Position numbers and translations under genes: made by a program. This document shows, piece after piece, positions 36,301 to 49,100 of a DNA stretch of 64,000 nt (its first letter is position 1; the number at the start of each line of letters is the position of its first letter). The notes beneath the pieces are model-generated. The model was not told the origin of the DNA and did no database searches. It saw only the letters and a program-made list of their open reading frames with translations. The DNA lies in the NCBI RefSeq assembly GCF_901709675.1, contig NC_051101.1, positions 9,196,501 through 9,260,500 on the forward strand. Reading direction: 5' to 3'. The stretch is from Syngnathus acus. Taxonomy: Eukaryota; Chordata; Actinopteri; Syngnathiformes; Syngnathidae.

Positions 36301-36633
36301 ATCTGTTTGGCCATATCTGCGTAGCCTGCAACCTCCGCTGCCACGTCTAAAACACATCACAATTGTAGCTTTTAAACCATTGGTTGTGATTTCCTTAAGA
36401 CATCTGGGGACTGTATTAAATTATGGGGGAAACGGAATGATTTGCCATCTTTAAAATAAATTCCCACCAGCAGACCTCAAGAAAAAGATAACATTTAAAA
36501 GAAAGTGTGTGGTACCTTTCTGAGCAGTTCTGTTGAATTCATATCTAACCATTGTTGGGCTTTGGGGTCGCCCAACCAGGGATTTCAGCATGAAAATAAG
36601 GATGAAGAAGCAGGGAGACAGTTTACCAACCAT
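30362..36633 (-). CDS. cpq: Carboxypeptidase Q (plasma glutamate carboxypeptidase)
   Basis: Zinc-dependent M28-family dipeptidase, secreted and lysosomal, releasing amino acids such as thyroxine from dipeptides in the human protein. Ten exons, 5' to 3': 36516-36633, 36137-36346, 35845-35961, 35476-35683, 35183-35390, 32966-33077, 32748-32839, 32422-32517, 32152-32257 and 30362-30522. They give 475 residues (human 472). The N-terminus [16 protein letters not shown] is a signal peptide. Zinc-site elements are all present: [18 protein letters not shown] (His ~294, Asp ~306), the catalytic GEEQGG pair (Glu ~340/341), MESD (Asp ~368) and [10 protein letters not shown] (His ~437/438). Other matches are [20 protein letters not shown] and [16 protein letters not shown]. 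Introns 5 and 9 carry a MITE and a Tc1-like remnant. It lies downstream of sdc2 on the same strand, the order I recall for human 8q22.1. Confidence 0.97.
30790..31420. mobile_element. Degenerate Tc1/mariner-like transposon remnant
   Basis: Lies in the last cpq intron. AATCAGATTCAAGTTTGGAC, TTTTGGATCGTTGTCC, TTGAGGTCACAAACTCA and CATTTAAAAACTACATTTT match a very abundant fish DNA-transposon consensus as I remember it, whose transposase reads on the opposite strand. The open frame is destroyed. Boundaries are approximate. Confidence 0.5.
34718..34966. mobile_element. MITE with ~85-bp imperfect terminal inverted repeats
   Basis: The left end (CACAATTCCAGTGAAATTGG... to ...TCTATATTCAA) and the reverse complement of the right end (CCCCAATTCCAATAAAGT... 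to ...CCTATAATCAA) align over about 85 bp. A short unpaired centre lies between them. It sits in a cpq intron. The family is common in fish; no transposase is present. Confidence 0.7.
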
Positions 36634-39228
36634 CTGAGGAAAGACAGTTTGCCACAATTAACACTATATTAGCAATCAAAATAAAAGAAATGCACTGATT
36701 TGTTCAAAATAAACAGAATGGGGGGGGGGGGGGAAACTAACTCGTTCTTACTTCCCTTGAAGTAAGATATTAAGAGGAAGTTGACAAGGTTACTGTTTCA
36801 CTTTCACTGAGAAGATAAAACGAAAGCTATAACGATTAAATCATACTTGATGTTAATCAAAACAATTTAAAGATGAATTGATAACGCTTTTGTACAGGTC
36901 TACGAGATTAAACAAATGAATGGAGGAGCTCAGGGTAAGGGGAACAAACCGGTGTTGTGTAAATTTACAGATTGAAAAATGCGATTATGTTTGATTTGAA
37001 AACGGAGTGAAAGAACACAAACCCTGCAGGCCAGGGTAGGAGTCCGGTCGCTTGGGTTTTAAGACTGTCTCCGTCTGCAGGGTAACCAAAAAGATCATTA
37101 CAGATGTAAACAACCTGATGAAGTATTCTCGTGATTCGGACGGCCTCACCATTGCTGACTTCCTCTCTGGATACTTTCAGAATAAAAGCTTATTTTATCA
37201 ACCTTTCGGAGTAAAAGCTAACGCAAACGAATGAAAAATAGTTCTAGTTCAGACAAATATAGTACAGAAAAATAATAAGAAAGGCAGTAATAGTATAACA
37301 AAGAAGATATGTTGAGAGAAAAAACTGGTTGTTTCATCCTTTTTTTTTTCTTTTGTGAAAATAGTGTCTGCTTTCAAATAAAAAATAAAGACGTGTAAAA
37401 TATTTTATCAGCTTTTATTGAATGTATTCAAGACAATTGCATACATCCGGCTTGCTAACAATAAATTGAACCAGAATATAATAAAACATACATTTGAAAT
37501 AATCTGATCCATGAGAATAAAGACAAAGTATTGTACATTTTACATATTGAAATTGGTTATAGTCTAAATTAATATAAATTAATACATGTCATAGTATCAT
37601 CACTACATAGTAGACAGTGAAATGAAAGTTGCAAACGCGAAACTGTTTCGGTCCACACAGCACGTTTCCATTTTGAGTTTTGTGTTTACCCTCGGTTTAA
37701 AGAAAAGTACAACAGTCAATGTGGTTCTTTAAAGCTAAATCTACATGACCATTTTTTGAAGAACTGCTGATTCTGCACCATCTGGCACCCTTAAGATCTT
37801 GATGAGAACAGTAAATCAGAGAGAATGAATCATCATAACATTGTGTTTATTCCAACCATGTCAGTCGTTCACCAGAATTCTGCAGGAAATTTGAGAAATG
37901 CATGGGAGCCTAGTTTTCAGTAAAATGGCAACAGAAATTTCATAAACATGTTTTATTCACCAACAAAAGATGCTACTGCGTATTGTTGAAATGGAATGAG
38001 TTTTAAATCTGAGCAAAATTGCTGCAAATTGTTTGGTAAAAATATGGTCTTATTTTGAGAGGTCCAAATATGAGGCAACTTTTGAAAACATAGAAAGTCA
38101 AAAAAAAAAACCCTGCTCTAAAATAACTTTCCCTCAGTCCACAAAGCAAACAAAAAAATGCTTTCACATACAATTAGCACCAGGCGAAATGCTAAAACAT
38201 GTATAGCTAAAACAGAAGACCTACAAAGTACTGCATTACACTGAAAAACCCAAGTGGTCATTTTAGTATCCCGTTTTACTGAAAAACCTTATTGTGCAGA
38301 AAGGCTCTCAATGCTGTCACCAGTCAAACCTATTATTATAGCTGCATGCAGTTGGCAGTTGCAATGGAATGTGGTTTGGCTTTGCTTGCTGCACTCAGTC
38401 ATCACAGAAAATAGCCCTGTAAATATTAAGAATGTTCAATGCAAGGTTGACATAGCCTGTGTGCAAAGGCATCGGGAATACAATGTATGGACTGAAAATG
38501 TTTTCTTTAAAATGGCTTTTGGGTCAAAAATCTCAAAACTATAAAATACATAAACAAGCTACAATTTCCAAAGACAACAAAGAGAACATGATATTGATTG
38601 ATGACAAGATAAGATTTGAGGGAAGAAAAAAAAAAAATGTACCTGCAGAGGAACCCAATCTCACGTACCAAAACTGGACAGAATATGGAATAACATATTC
38701 GCTAGTCACAACAACAATAACAAAAACATTCGTACAATTAACACCAAAAAAAGCACTAAATGAAATGTAACAACATATGAAATCTGACCTCGACCAAACC
38801 AAGGATTAACATTGGGATCTTTGGAATACAAGTACCACTTTATGACATCATTCAAAACACAATGAAGATGTCCTGTTTTTTTGTTTTGGTCAACTTCCTC
38901 ATGACTAGCTGACACCATTGCGAGTCCATCTTAGAGAGGCAGTATGGGTTTAAGGCACAGTGTTGAATAAACTTTCCTTGACTCGAATGGCTGTGATCCT
39001 GTGATACTCTCGAGACGTTTCCACTCCTTTCCCAGATTGGAATGATATGAATGCATTTGAATTCTTCCATTCTGTGTGAGAACTGTGCAGACTAAAGACA
39101 GAGCTGTGAAAAGAGAGATGAGCAGGAGTTTGCTGCTGTTGAAGATTTGAAAATAAAAGCTGATATTGAGCCGCTCTCAGTCCAAACTGGCAAGTGATGA
39201 TATCTATTCACAGTCCGTATTGGTCAGT
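36634..39228. other. Intergenic region between cpq and sdc2
   Basis: Contains cpq 5' flank at the left and the long sdc2 3' UTR at the right. A poly-G run lies at 36,720-36,733. An unexplained plus-strand 60-codon ORF occupies 37,052-37,234. TTTATT (reverse AATAAA) at 37,414-37,419 is a candidate sdc2 poly(A) signal. It would give a 3' UTR of about 1.8 kb. No conserved gene was recognised. Confidence 0.55.
37414..37419 (-). terminator. Candidate sdc2 poly(A) signal (AATAAA on minus strand)
   Basis: Minus-strand AATAAAA context about 1.8 kb past the sdc2 stop. Long 3' UTRs are usual for syndecan genes. Other signals in between cannot be excluded. Confidence 0.35.
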
Positions 39229-42200
39229 TCAGGCGTAAAACTCCTTGGTTGGTGCTTTATGGTAAGCTGATGTGGAAAGTTTGGTGTCGCCCAGGTCGTA
39301 GCTCCCTTCGTCCTTCTTCTTCATGCGGTAGGCCAGGAGGACAAGGAGGAAGATGGCACAGAGCAAGCCGACCACTACGCATGCTATCACCGCTGGAAGA
39401 GCAGAATGGAACCATGATCATGTATGTTCGACACGTTCCCTTGGGAGTAATGTAAATGCGCACTTACCTGCCAGCACCTCCGTTCGATCCCACATGCTCT
39501 CGGATGTCACGTCATCGGGAGAGTCAAACACTCTGCTGGCCCGACTGACAAGAATTTCATTTGTCTGGATTCCGCTGGTGTCTTCATCGCCACTATTTTT
39601 GGTGGCGGAGGAGTCGTCCCATCTATCCAGGCTGTTGTCTTCGTCGGCTTCTTTGTTGTCCTTGGTGGAGCTGGGAGTGGAAGCGTGTGTGAACCAGTCA
39701 GCTGTTGGGCCATTACCTGGCACCTGAAACACACAAGCAGATGATGGATGATATGATCGTGTGAATGCCATACTGGGCCCAGCGTAAATATTAGATGTTT
39801 ACCTCTTCCTTCATGTCCACACCGATTGCTGTCGTTTCACTCTCCATTGTCTTGTTTGGTGGCTCGTGGCGGTCAGCTGCTGTGGTCGGTTGACCGTGAC
39901 GAGAATCCGCTGTCGACAGCGTTGGAGTCATTTCTTCGCTCTTGTTTGAGTCGACAAACGTGGTGAGGATCTCCTTCTCCTCTCTGTGTAATTGGTAACT
40001 GATTGGATCTTGAGAAAAAAAAATGGAGGGCACTTATTGACTATTATCGTGCATAGGCATTGTTGATTAGTACCAACTAGTTTCACAATGGTGAGAGAAC
40101 ATTTTAGCATTTGGTGTTCAAATGTTTTGTGTTTATAACGCGGTTGCTTCGATACCTGAGGTTTGAACACCCTCATTTTACGAAACCACAATTGCTCCAT
40201 GTGATCACACAAATTCCTTGAGCACATTCTCTCTTGGGAGAGGGCATAAAGATGACTCATTAGGAATACAAGGTGAAAAGTACTTTGCATCTGCTGTCTT
40301 CTAATAAAAACCACCTCCTCCACATGATCTAGTTTGGACATCTGGAACACCCACCCACCATACCAACCAACATGTGTAAACAAGTCAAATAAATAAGAAC
40401 AGCAAATGGACTGACTGGTTTAGGGTATGAAAGGACACGCCTGACAACGGGCAAGAGATCATTCATACACACAAACACACCCATTTGATGATGAACCCTT
40501 GAAACCCATTATCCAGTTTTTCCTGAACAAATAAACATTGACTCAAGCTTCCTCCCAACTATTTGTTTCAAATTGTCAAATGTTTTTGTTTCTTCTTTGT
40601 TACCGATAAGACTTACTGTATCATTTTATCCACATTGTCCCCAAGTGCACCAAACATGAGGAGCAAGAGCAGAATCAAATGCCAAGTCTCCTTACCATAG
40701 TCTCCAGATCCGGATCCTGAGCCCATGTCGTCGCCATCTTCATCATCTATCGGCAGCTCACCTGATGTTTGACCTTCTATGTAAAGGTCATCCCCCATGA
40801 ATGGGTGCGACTGTGAAGAGACCAGCATCTGAGAGGAAAACAAAATCATTTGTTATCAGAGTGTCATTGCTGATTTCACGAGAACTACTAACCACATGAA
40901 TAACAAAGAAGAGGGGGAAATAAAACCACTCACAGAAAGTCATTGACCACCGGGAGTTGACCTTTGGTTTATGAGAATGTGTCAATAAAGTGATATCATA
41001 CTGAGGCATGTGAAGGGAGGTCATAGTTTGTTTGAAGTACTGCACAAAGTTTCAATTGACACGCTGCTCCAGTGAGTTGCAACAGGACTGATAAACCTGA
41101 AATTTGTTGCCAACTAAAGCATCACAGGAAGAAGTCAAGGAGATACATTACATGTCTATCTGCAAAAATGCTACATTTAGCGAGCTTGTTGCTGGCAGAA
41201 TTACTTTTGCAGAATGCAGCATGATAATAAGCCTGAAATTCTGTAATATGCACAACCACACAACCACACACAGATGAATGTGGCCCATTGAGACGTGAAG
41301 TATGCATGTCTGGTATGCATGCTATGCTTCCACTAACACAGGTGCGAACATGGACGGATCCCGGCAAAAGGAAAGGAAGGATAATTCTGATGAAACAGGT
41401 GCTGAAAACAAATGAAACAACACGGCCATAAACGTTGCTCTGATTCAGAGCGCAGATGCGTATCGTCATATGTGATAAATCACACTTAAGACCCTGGGTT
41501 TATTAAAAAAACAAAAACGTCGAATGAAACAATGGAAGAGGAATTTGTGAAACGAGGAAATAAATACAATCCATGACAATGTCTAAATACATTTTTAAAT
41601 GTTTCCCAACACAAAAGTCGAGAAGCGAAGCATGTGCCAAATTTAAAGCAGAACCCTCAGATATGATCATTGACTTTTCTACCGATTGTGTGAATTTGAT
41701 CCGTGATTAATTGTGACTTGAAAACATTTGCCAACTCAACTAGCAAACTCTGATCTATCAATTGTCTATACCGATCATCCTGACTCAGGGTCCAGGGGTC
41801 ACGTGGAAATGGAGCGGAGCTGAAAGTCGGCTTCCACATGGGGAACGTCAACATCAACAGATGTATCATAAAACATTTTTGCCAAAGTTTATCTTTGCAA
41901 TGCCCTAAGGAAGAAAATTACGGAAAAATGGGGATCAACACTAAATTTAGTAAAACAATGGTGATCAATATTACCACACGACCCGCTATCTTAAGTACAG
42001 TTCTAAATATGTCGTGTCGTACGAAATTGAGAAATATTTTCTTCTTAAAGTCTTGAGCAGACTAGGTGGCTTGAAAACATGTGGATTCAATCCAAAAGCA
42101 AATGTTTTTTGCTCTAATGTGGCCTTTTTTTTTTTTAATCCAAAGCAGCTCACACCAGTGTCTATTTAACAGACGGACTCTCTGGTTTGAAGGGAACAGT

Positions 42201-44524
42201 TAAACCGTGGTGAAAGAAAGCACGATTCCCTTTTATGGCCATAGAAGCTCACCTTACCGTGACCTCAGGTGCTTTCATCTGCTCAACAGCAAAAAGCTGT
42301 CTCCCATCTTTGAAAATATCACACGCTATACATAAATATCACATCAACTAGATGGAGACGGGACGCCAACGTAGACCCATTGCGAGGTTGTGGGCGACAA
42401 GCCAACAGAAGAAAACCGCCAGCAAAATAAAATACAATTCACTATCATGCTCCCGTGCCAAAGAGTTGCTGTAATGCCTGTTTACATGAAAATCAGACAT
42501 CTGGAAAACATATATGGCGTCTCTCTCCGTCTCACACACACCCACCCACACACAGACCATACAGTATCTATACCCATCTGGTAGCCCGGTGCTCTGTCAT
42601 GATGAGACTTTGCTGCAAATACATAGCCCTGTCTAAGCAGTCAAACTGTGTGCAGCCATGTCTGATTGGCTCATGGAAATGCATTGGTATCACTTGTGAG
42701 AATTTTCTTTCACCACTTGGGCTTATAGTTATTACAGGAAACTATTTCTCACATGGTTCGCAGTCAACAATAATGATGGTAGCATGGTTGTGTAACCTTG
42801 AGCACACAGTAGGGTAGCAGCACCAAACGCTGCGTAATGTACAGTATAGTTGGTATTGTCTGAGTTAAAAAAAAAAAAGAAAAAATCCACTTTGATTTAT
42901 GGCTTTTTACATCTCCTTTTCGCTGTTGTAGGGAAATACCATAATGCCAGAGCAGTGTGAAAATTGACACCGAACATTACACACTCACTTCCCTGCTGTG
43001 CTGAACGCAATCTTCACTGTCCAGTGACTTCACACGTCTAATTATCTGAATGCGGAATTCTGTGTCAGCTTTGTGAAAGCGCACACAGTCGTGTGAATGG
43101 CGCAGGCAGACAAATCTGGATTTTCTCCTTATGATTTACATGGGTGAAGATTTTGCACGATTACATGATGCAAGAAAAATAAATACCCACCCTGTTGAAT
43201 ATGATGAGTTTGGTTGCACACAAATTTAAACAACCCAAATAAACTACATTTCACTGGTAAATATATAGCTACAAATGATTTTAATCACATGCTTGAAGTC
43301 AACTGGGACAAACTCTAGTGATAAGAATAAGCGGATTGGAAAATGGATGCATGAGTAAACCACTAGGTCACCTCTATGTTTTGTTTTGATGGGCAAAGAT
43401 AAACTTGCCTTGATTTGAACAACAAAACTAGAAACTGCAATGCACAGTGCAACCCTAATGTGTGATTAAGCAATGAAAGCAGGTGTCCTAGAAAGTTGAC
43501 CAAATTCTGTACGTCCCACACGACTTCTATCTTGCCTGGACTAGCCCAGTGGGACTCACGGTGAGTCATCCATCCAGAAAATGACACACACACACAAAAA
43601 AGCTCATATCCTGTCCCGAGCAGGCGTTCATCATTCACGAGCGCAGCATTGCTGGTTGGTTAACTAACTAGCAATTCTAAGGCTTGGGTCATCTGGAAGT
43701 GAGGCGATGCAAAGCTCCGGCGCAAGATTGTTTCTCAAAGATCAGATTTATTTCCAAGACTGCGCTTTCACGTTAAAACCTGCAGGGCCTTTTATGTACT
43801 GTATGTGAGGAAACTTCATAAACGCTCTCTGGAGCTCCAGTCTCAGGTTTCAGCTGGCTTGCTTTCACAATACACAGTCCAGGATTCATAAATACCACAC
43901 TTATTTAAAAAGGTAACTTGGTTCCACTGTACTTTAACTGACTTCTATAAACAGGATCTATTGGTTCCTGTTGAGAAAAAAAAACAGAGTAGTTTCCAGG
44001 TGTTTTCCAGCTTTGCCACACACACACACACACAAGGAGAGGGGAAACAGGTTGGTTTTTTTGTTGGCGAGGAAGGACAATATGGCCTGAGGCGGGGTGT
44101 GGACTAAACTTGATTAAATTTAAAGCTTAATCCAACATGTGTGAGTGAGAAAATAATGGTCACGGTTTGTGGGGGAGGAGGAAAGAGTCAAAAGTCGAAA
44201 AAAGATGTGAACTTGACACCATCTCGCCAGCTACACATGGACTGAGGCTATGACTGAATATTACTTGGCTAAATAGCCAAATAGCATATCTCTTATTTAA
44301 ATGTTTACTTGAAATGGCGGGTCTGTGTTTTTCGTTGTAAACGTGAAAGTAAACTGGTAAATTCTGATCATGGATAAATAGATGTATAGATGGATAGATA
44401 AACTAAAAGAAATATATATATAGATAAAACTTTACATTCGATGTCAAGTAAAAGCCGTACTTACTTTTTCACTGATGAATCCAGGGGCTAGCCCGACGAG
44501 GAACAACAACCACAGAGTCCTCAT
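39229..44524 (-). CDS. sdc2: Syndecan-2, cell-surface heparan sulfate proteoglycan
   Basis: Type I membrane proteoglycan acting as co-receptor for growth factors and matrix. Exons 5' to 3': 44465-44524, 40696-40828, 39803-40008, 39468-39723 and 39229-39392. All are in frame and give 272 residues, against 201 in human SDC2. Signal peptide: [18 protein letters not shown]. Glycosaminoglycan site: [13 protein letters not shown] at about residues 53-65, with a further acidic-flanked SG at 42-43. The ectodomain is Ser/Thr/Asp-rich with no disulfide fold and ends DRTEVLAA. The transmembrane segment, about 216-240, reads [20 protein letters not shown]. The cytoplasmic tail has C1 [12 protein letters not shown], a variable region [16 protein letters not shown], and the PDZ-binding C2 end EFYA. 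The variable region is SDC2-like rather than SDC4-like, and the cpq neighbour agrees. The long intron 1 is 3.6 kb. Odd point: the first Gly of the GxxxG motif is Cys. Confidence 0.94.
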
Positions 44525-44860
44525 CTCAATTTTCAGCGTGACGGTGGTAACTGAGAGAAAAAAAACTACAAAAGTTCCTTAATGGAAATGTATGCGATTA
44601 AATCAAAGTTAAATCCTTTACAGTTTATTGTAGTCGCGTTTCGGTCGGTATTTTTTTCTTTTTTAAATCTCTGCTTTACGGCGTGCAGCAGCTGGACGAG
44701 TCGAAGTGTGGAGTCGCTCGCTGAGTCTGGAAAAGTTGTTTGGTCTGGCGAGGGATCGTGACGCTACTGTGATGTCACGACGCCACTGCGTCACCTTAAG
44801 CGGAAGTGAGGGGCGTGTCCGACTACGTAGGGGGTGATTTACAACGAAGCATGACTAACA
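44525..44860 (-). promoter_or_regulatory. sdc2 upstream/promoter region
   Basis: Immediately 5' of the sdc2 start on the minus strand. It is richer in CpG than its surroundings, with a CRE-like TGATGTCA at 44,770-44,777, a GCGTCACC and an ETS-like CGGAAGTG at 44,801-44,808. The transcription start is not identifiable. The repeat-derived SINE begins at 44,934. Confidence 0.4.
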
Positions 44861-44933
44861 AATTCGAGTTATAACTGACAGTGAATAAAATACAATACTT
44901 AAGATTTCTTTTTATAGAAGCTTTATATCAATG

Positions 44934-45086
44934 CAGGCGACACGATGGCCTCCGCTTCAAAGTTCAGAGGTTACAGGTTTGATTCCACCTTTGGCCCTCC
45001 CTGTGTGGAGTTTGCATGGTACCTGCGTGGGTGTTCCCTGGGAACTCCTGTTTCCTCCCACATCCTAAAAACATGCTTCGATAGTT
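44934..45086 (+). mobile_element. tRNA-derived SINE (DANA/Mermaid-like)
   Basis: A degenerate tRNA head with box B-like CAGGTTTGATTCCA is followed by the conserved body CTGTGTGGAGTTTGCATGGT and TTTCCTCCCACATCCTAAAA. This is the usual layout of this fish SINE superfamily. It lies between sdc2 and the 3' end of ankrd28. Confidence 0.8.
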
Positions 45087-46192
45087 GCTTTGTGTATTAA
45101 ATGTACAGTAATCATATCTAATGACGATCCCTTTTTATAAAAAAATCATTTTATTACCCATAAAATATACACCAATCTCAGTACTGAATTAATAAATTGC
45201 AACTATGACTTCACAGTTCTTTTTTTGTGTACATCACATCGCATCTGAAGAATATTCATAGGAATTCACATAATGTACATATTTCCAGTTAAATTGAAAT
45301 TCGTCAACTAAAGCAGGAATTTCAAGTGTGATATTTTGAGTGGATTCTTTTCAAAACAATAAAGTAAGCAAACCACACAGTATACTAAGAGAAAATCAAA
45401 TGTTCTGTCCTTGCTTTACTTAGATGTGTACCTCAAAATGGTCTCAGTGCTTCTCACAAACATTTCATTACTTACCTACGAGTCACTGTGCTTTTTACAG
45501 CTGCCTCTACACTTTTCACCCCTTCCACAACTAATGAAGGCACAAAATGAGCACATATATCGGACCCCAAAGTACACAAATAATTTATTCTTGAGACTAA
45601 ACCATAATGGACAAATACACAAGGGTGAAGTTGATCAACAATAAAATAACCTGACGCAAATATTTGATGTTCAAGTGGATATGGAGTTAAAGACAGGGAT
45701 ATTTCAAACTTTTGATTTCAAACATTGACACACAAGTGCGTTCTGGAAGATGTAGTGTGTAGAAGAATCTAACTTCTATATCCACACAAACATCTAAAAA
45801 TGAATTTTTAAACTGGCTGCACCGCCTCCAGGAAAACCAACCAACCAAAACAAACAAACTCATGTCCACTGAATTGAACTTGGGTTAAAATGCATTCGCA
45901 TCTTTTGGTCCATGCTGGTATAGCTTTCTTTTAGCTGCTACCGTCCTTCCCATCAGCATGTTATTGCTGTAAAAAAGTCGCTGTATGCCCATCGAGTGCA
46001 ATCACTTAAGTAGTGAGTCAATGTTGCCTTGTTTCAGCTGGAAGGACACCTGGTGCTGGATGAGGTCGGGAGGGGATGACTTTTAAGGCTCCTGAAGGGG
46101 CTCGTCTCGTCTCGTCTTCTTCCGCCCTACCAAGCTGGCCCTGTGTGAACTTTTAAGACACAGTGTGTGCGTTTCGCGCAGTTTCCTGTCCT
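45087..46192 (-). other. ankrd28 3' UTR
   Basis: Downstream of the ankrd28 stop on the minus strand. TTTATT at 45,150-45,155 (reverse AATAAA) is a suitable poly(A) signal, giving a 3' UTR of about 1.05 kb that ends just before the SINE. No other coding sequence was recognised. Confidence 0.55.
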
Positions 46193-49100
46193 TCAGTACG
46201 TCTCGGAGTCAGAGTCGTTGAGCTCTTCTTTGTAGAAGACATCATGATGGCTAATGTTGTTGAAGCTGCAGTAGGAGCTGTGCTGGTCGTGTAGCACGGG
46301 CAGGCTATCCAACGTGACGCTCTTGGAGGGGCTGGTGGTGTAGTGGTTCATGGCACTGAAAGGAAGGGTAGGCGCCGGGGTGCAGGGGGAAACAGGCATC
46401 ATTGTGGCCAATATGAGGGCGAGGCAGTCTGCCACATCTTTGTTGGGGGCACAAGCCAAGGCGGGTGTGTAACCTGAGGGAATGACCACAATAGTGTTAA
46501 TAAACACTTCAATGTTAATCAAATATTAACGTGTTTGTCTTTATCAAGGATGTGCATAATATCGTTACCATTCTCATCAACCGCAAGGACACTGGCTCCC
46601 TTTGCGAGCAGCTCTTGCACCACTACAGTCAGGCCATTCCTTGCAGCTACGTGCAGAGGCCTTGAATTAAAAAAATGAGGATTGGTGAGGTCAAGTTGAA
46701 AGGGATTAGTACATTGCTTATAGTTTTACATGGGAGGATTCACCAATAATCTTTGGAAATAATACAAACGGAATATGTCCATTGAGCTTGTTGATATTTT
46801 AATTAACTGGATATTTGGGGGGTAACGTTTGTAATCTACAACCACAATGAACAGTAATTTAAACTCAGTTTCCTACAATACCCGAGTCAGTTGATAGTAA
46901 AATCCATTGAAATGAAATGCATCCTGAATTGAAATTTTTAATTTATCATTTGCACACGGAAACAAAACAATAATTCCAAGTAATACATACGTCTGTAAGG
47001 CGGCGTTAGTGGCATTTATTAGGTTTCTGTCTGTAATCTTCTCCAATATTAACAAGGCACTGGTTTCATGTCCCTGTGAAAAGCAAGAGAAGGTTTATTG
47101 GTGCCAAAAATGACAAGTTGAATAAAATGGCAGGCCTTTAGCATACACATGCAAGAGGACACCCTACTAGCTTTTTGAGAGTGAAACACAGCCATCTAGT
47201 GGTTATAAACGGTACCGACCTTACTGCAGGCAAGATGAAGCGCCGTGTTCTTCACTGCATCCTGTAACGTTAGATCTGCTTTTGCACTGCTCACCAAGAG
47301 CTCTTATTGATGAGAATAGCATACTCAGTAAGATTCTGATCAATTTTGCCTTTTAGGTATATTTTGCTGGCATCAGGCAAAAACCTTCCATTTCGAAAAC
47401 CTTTCAGAAAATCCTCAAATTGTTGAGCCGTTAACATTGCATCGTCAACAACAGCAAGCTATTATCAACGCTTTAAACTGGTCAATAACTTGTTAAAATA
47501 ACAGACCCACACTGGGACTGACCAATAGTATCGATTTGTGTGAAATTGGCCACATTTGTGCATAGGAAGTTTCAGCCTGAAGCCAGCTATGCTCGTGTGT
47601 AGCCATCATACCGACTGCGTTGGTTTGGCCGTTCTCGGCAGCCATCATGAGTGGGGTCTTCCCTGTGGCATCCACACTGTTGACCTGTGCGTTGTGGCTT
47701 AACAACAGCTGCAGACACTCAACATGGTCAGTGAAGGCTGCGGCATGTAACGGAGTCCTGGGCACAAAACGGATGACGCAAAGCACGATTGAGAATTTTA
47801 TCAAGCATTTTAGTTGACCTCCACGCAGATATTACCTGTCTTTACGGTCTTTGGCATTGACAATGGCAGGACCCATGGTGTCGATAAGCATTTCAGCAGC
47901 ACCTTCACTGTCACGAATCCTTAAGAGATGAAAACATTTTTTAAACTCACCCATCTTGTTTTAGCATCTGACAATTACTGCAACGTTTAGATCACTTACA
48001 CAGCACAGTGAAGGGGGGTGAAGAGATTGCCTTCTGCTTTTTGGAAAACCTCTTGTTCCAGTAGAACCTCCACACATGTATCGTGACCTTTAAAAAAAAG
48101 AACACGGTTCATTGTCAAGCTGAGCTATTTTCCAAACATAGTGACATTCATTGTGAGGAATTTGTTGCTATGTTGGCCGCTCAAAATATGAACAAACATG
48201 AAGACGGGTGCTGAAAGATTTGGGGACCTGCGCCTCTCTAAAAAGAAAATAATTTTTTTGTACACTACAGGTCTGGTTTATTTCACTGCCATAGGAATGA
48301 AACGAAATTCCAAACTGAATCCCTTGTATTGCTGAACATATAAACAGACATAACTACAGACCATTTCTTTCGGAATCCACATACCGTTGTAGCAGGACCA
48401 GTGCAGCGGTGTGTAGCCTTGGCTGTCTGTTAACACCGGAGGTGTTTCCACTGACTGTGCAGCATGCAGCAGCCCTCCCAAGACACCAATATGGCCACAT
48501 GCTGCAGCCAGGTGGATGGGTGTGCGGCCTTTACAGTCTTGCACCAAGAAGCTGGCGCTATGCTGAAGCAAAGCCTCCACACATTCCTCATGACCTGTAA
48601 CAGCCTACAAACAAAATCAAGAGACATGAATGTTGATACACTTGACAACCTGAAATGGATTTTAAAAACTTTAAAGGAGAAGCAGAGTCGAAAAATCTTC
48701 TTTACAGTAATATATTCTTGACTACTCGAAACGTCAATTGAAAATTACATCACAGAGACTTTCGGCTCAGGTGGTCATATGATATTCACAACCTATGGAT
48801 TTTGCTGTATTAATTCATATTCCATAAATGAAATATTAATCAGAATACAATGTTTCAACTAGTGGGATCATAGAACCTGTTGTAAAGAAAAAAAACTTGA
48901 CTTTGACTCACTCCTCGATGCAGGGCTGTCCTGCCCCACTTATCTTTGGCTTCCACGCCGGCTCCCTCATTCAGCAAAGAATATACACAGTCTGTGTGTC
49001 CACTTAGAACTGACAGCATTAAAGGGGTTCTGAGAATTTAAAAGGAAAAAAGGTTACATTATAGTACATAAACTCACATTTTAGAACCACAATATAAAAT

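Noticed and set aside
39803-44524. Calling the syndecan sdc4 because of the [13 protein letters not shown]1 region
   Set aside because: C1 is shared by all syndecans. The variable region has the SDC2-type length and the [14 protein letters not shown] ending, and cpq is the neighbour.
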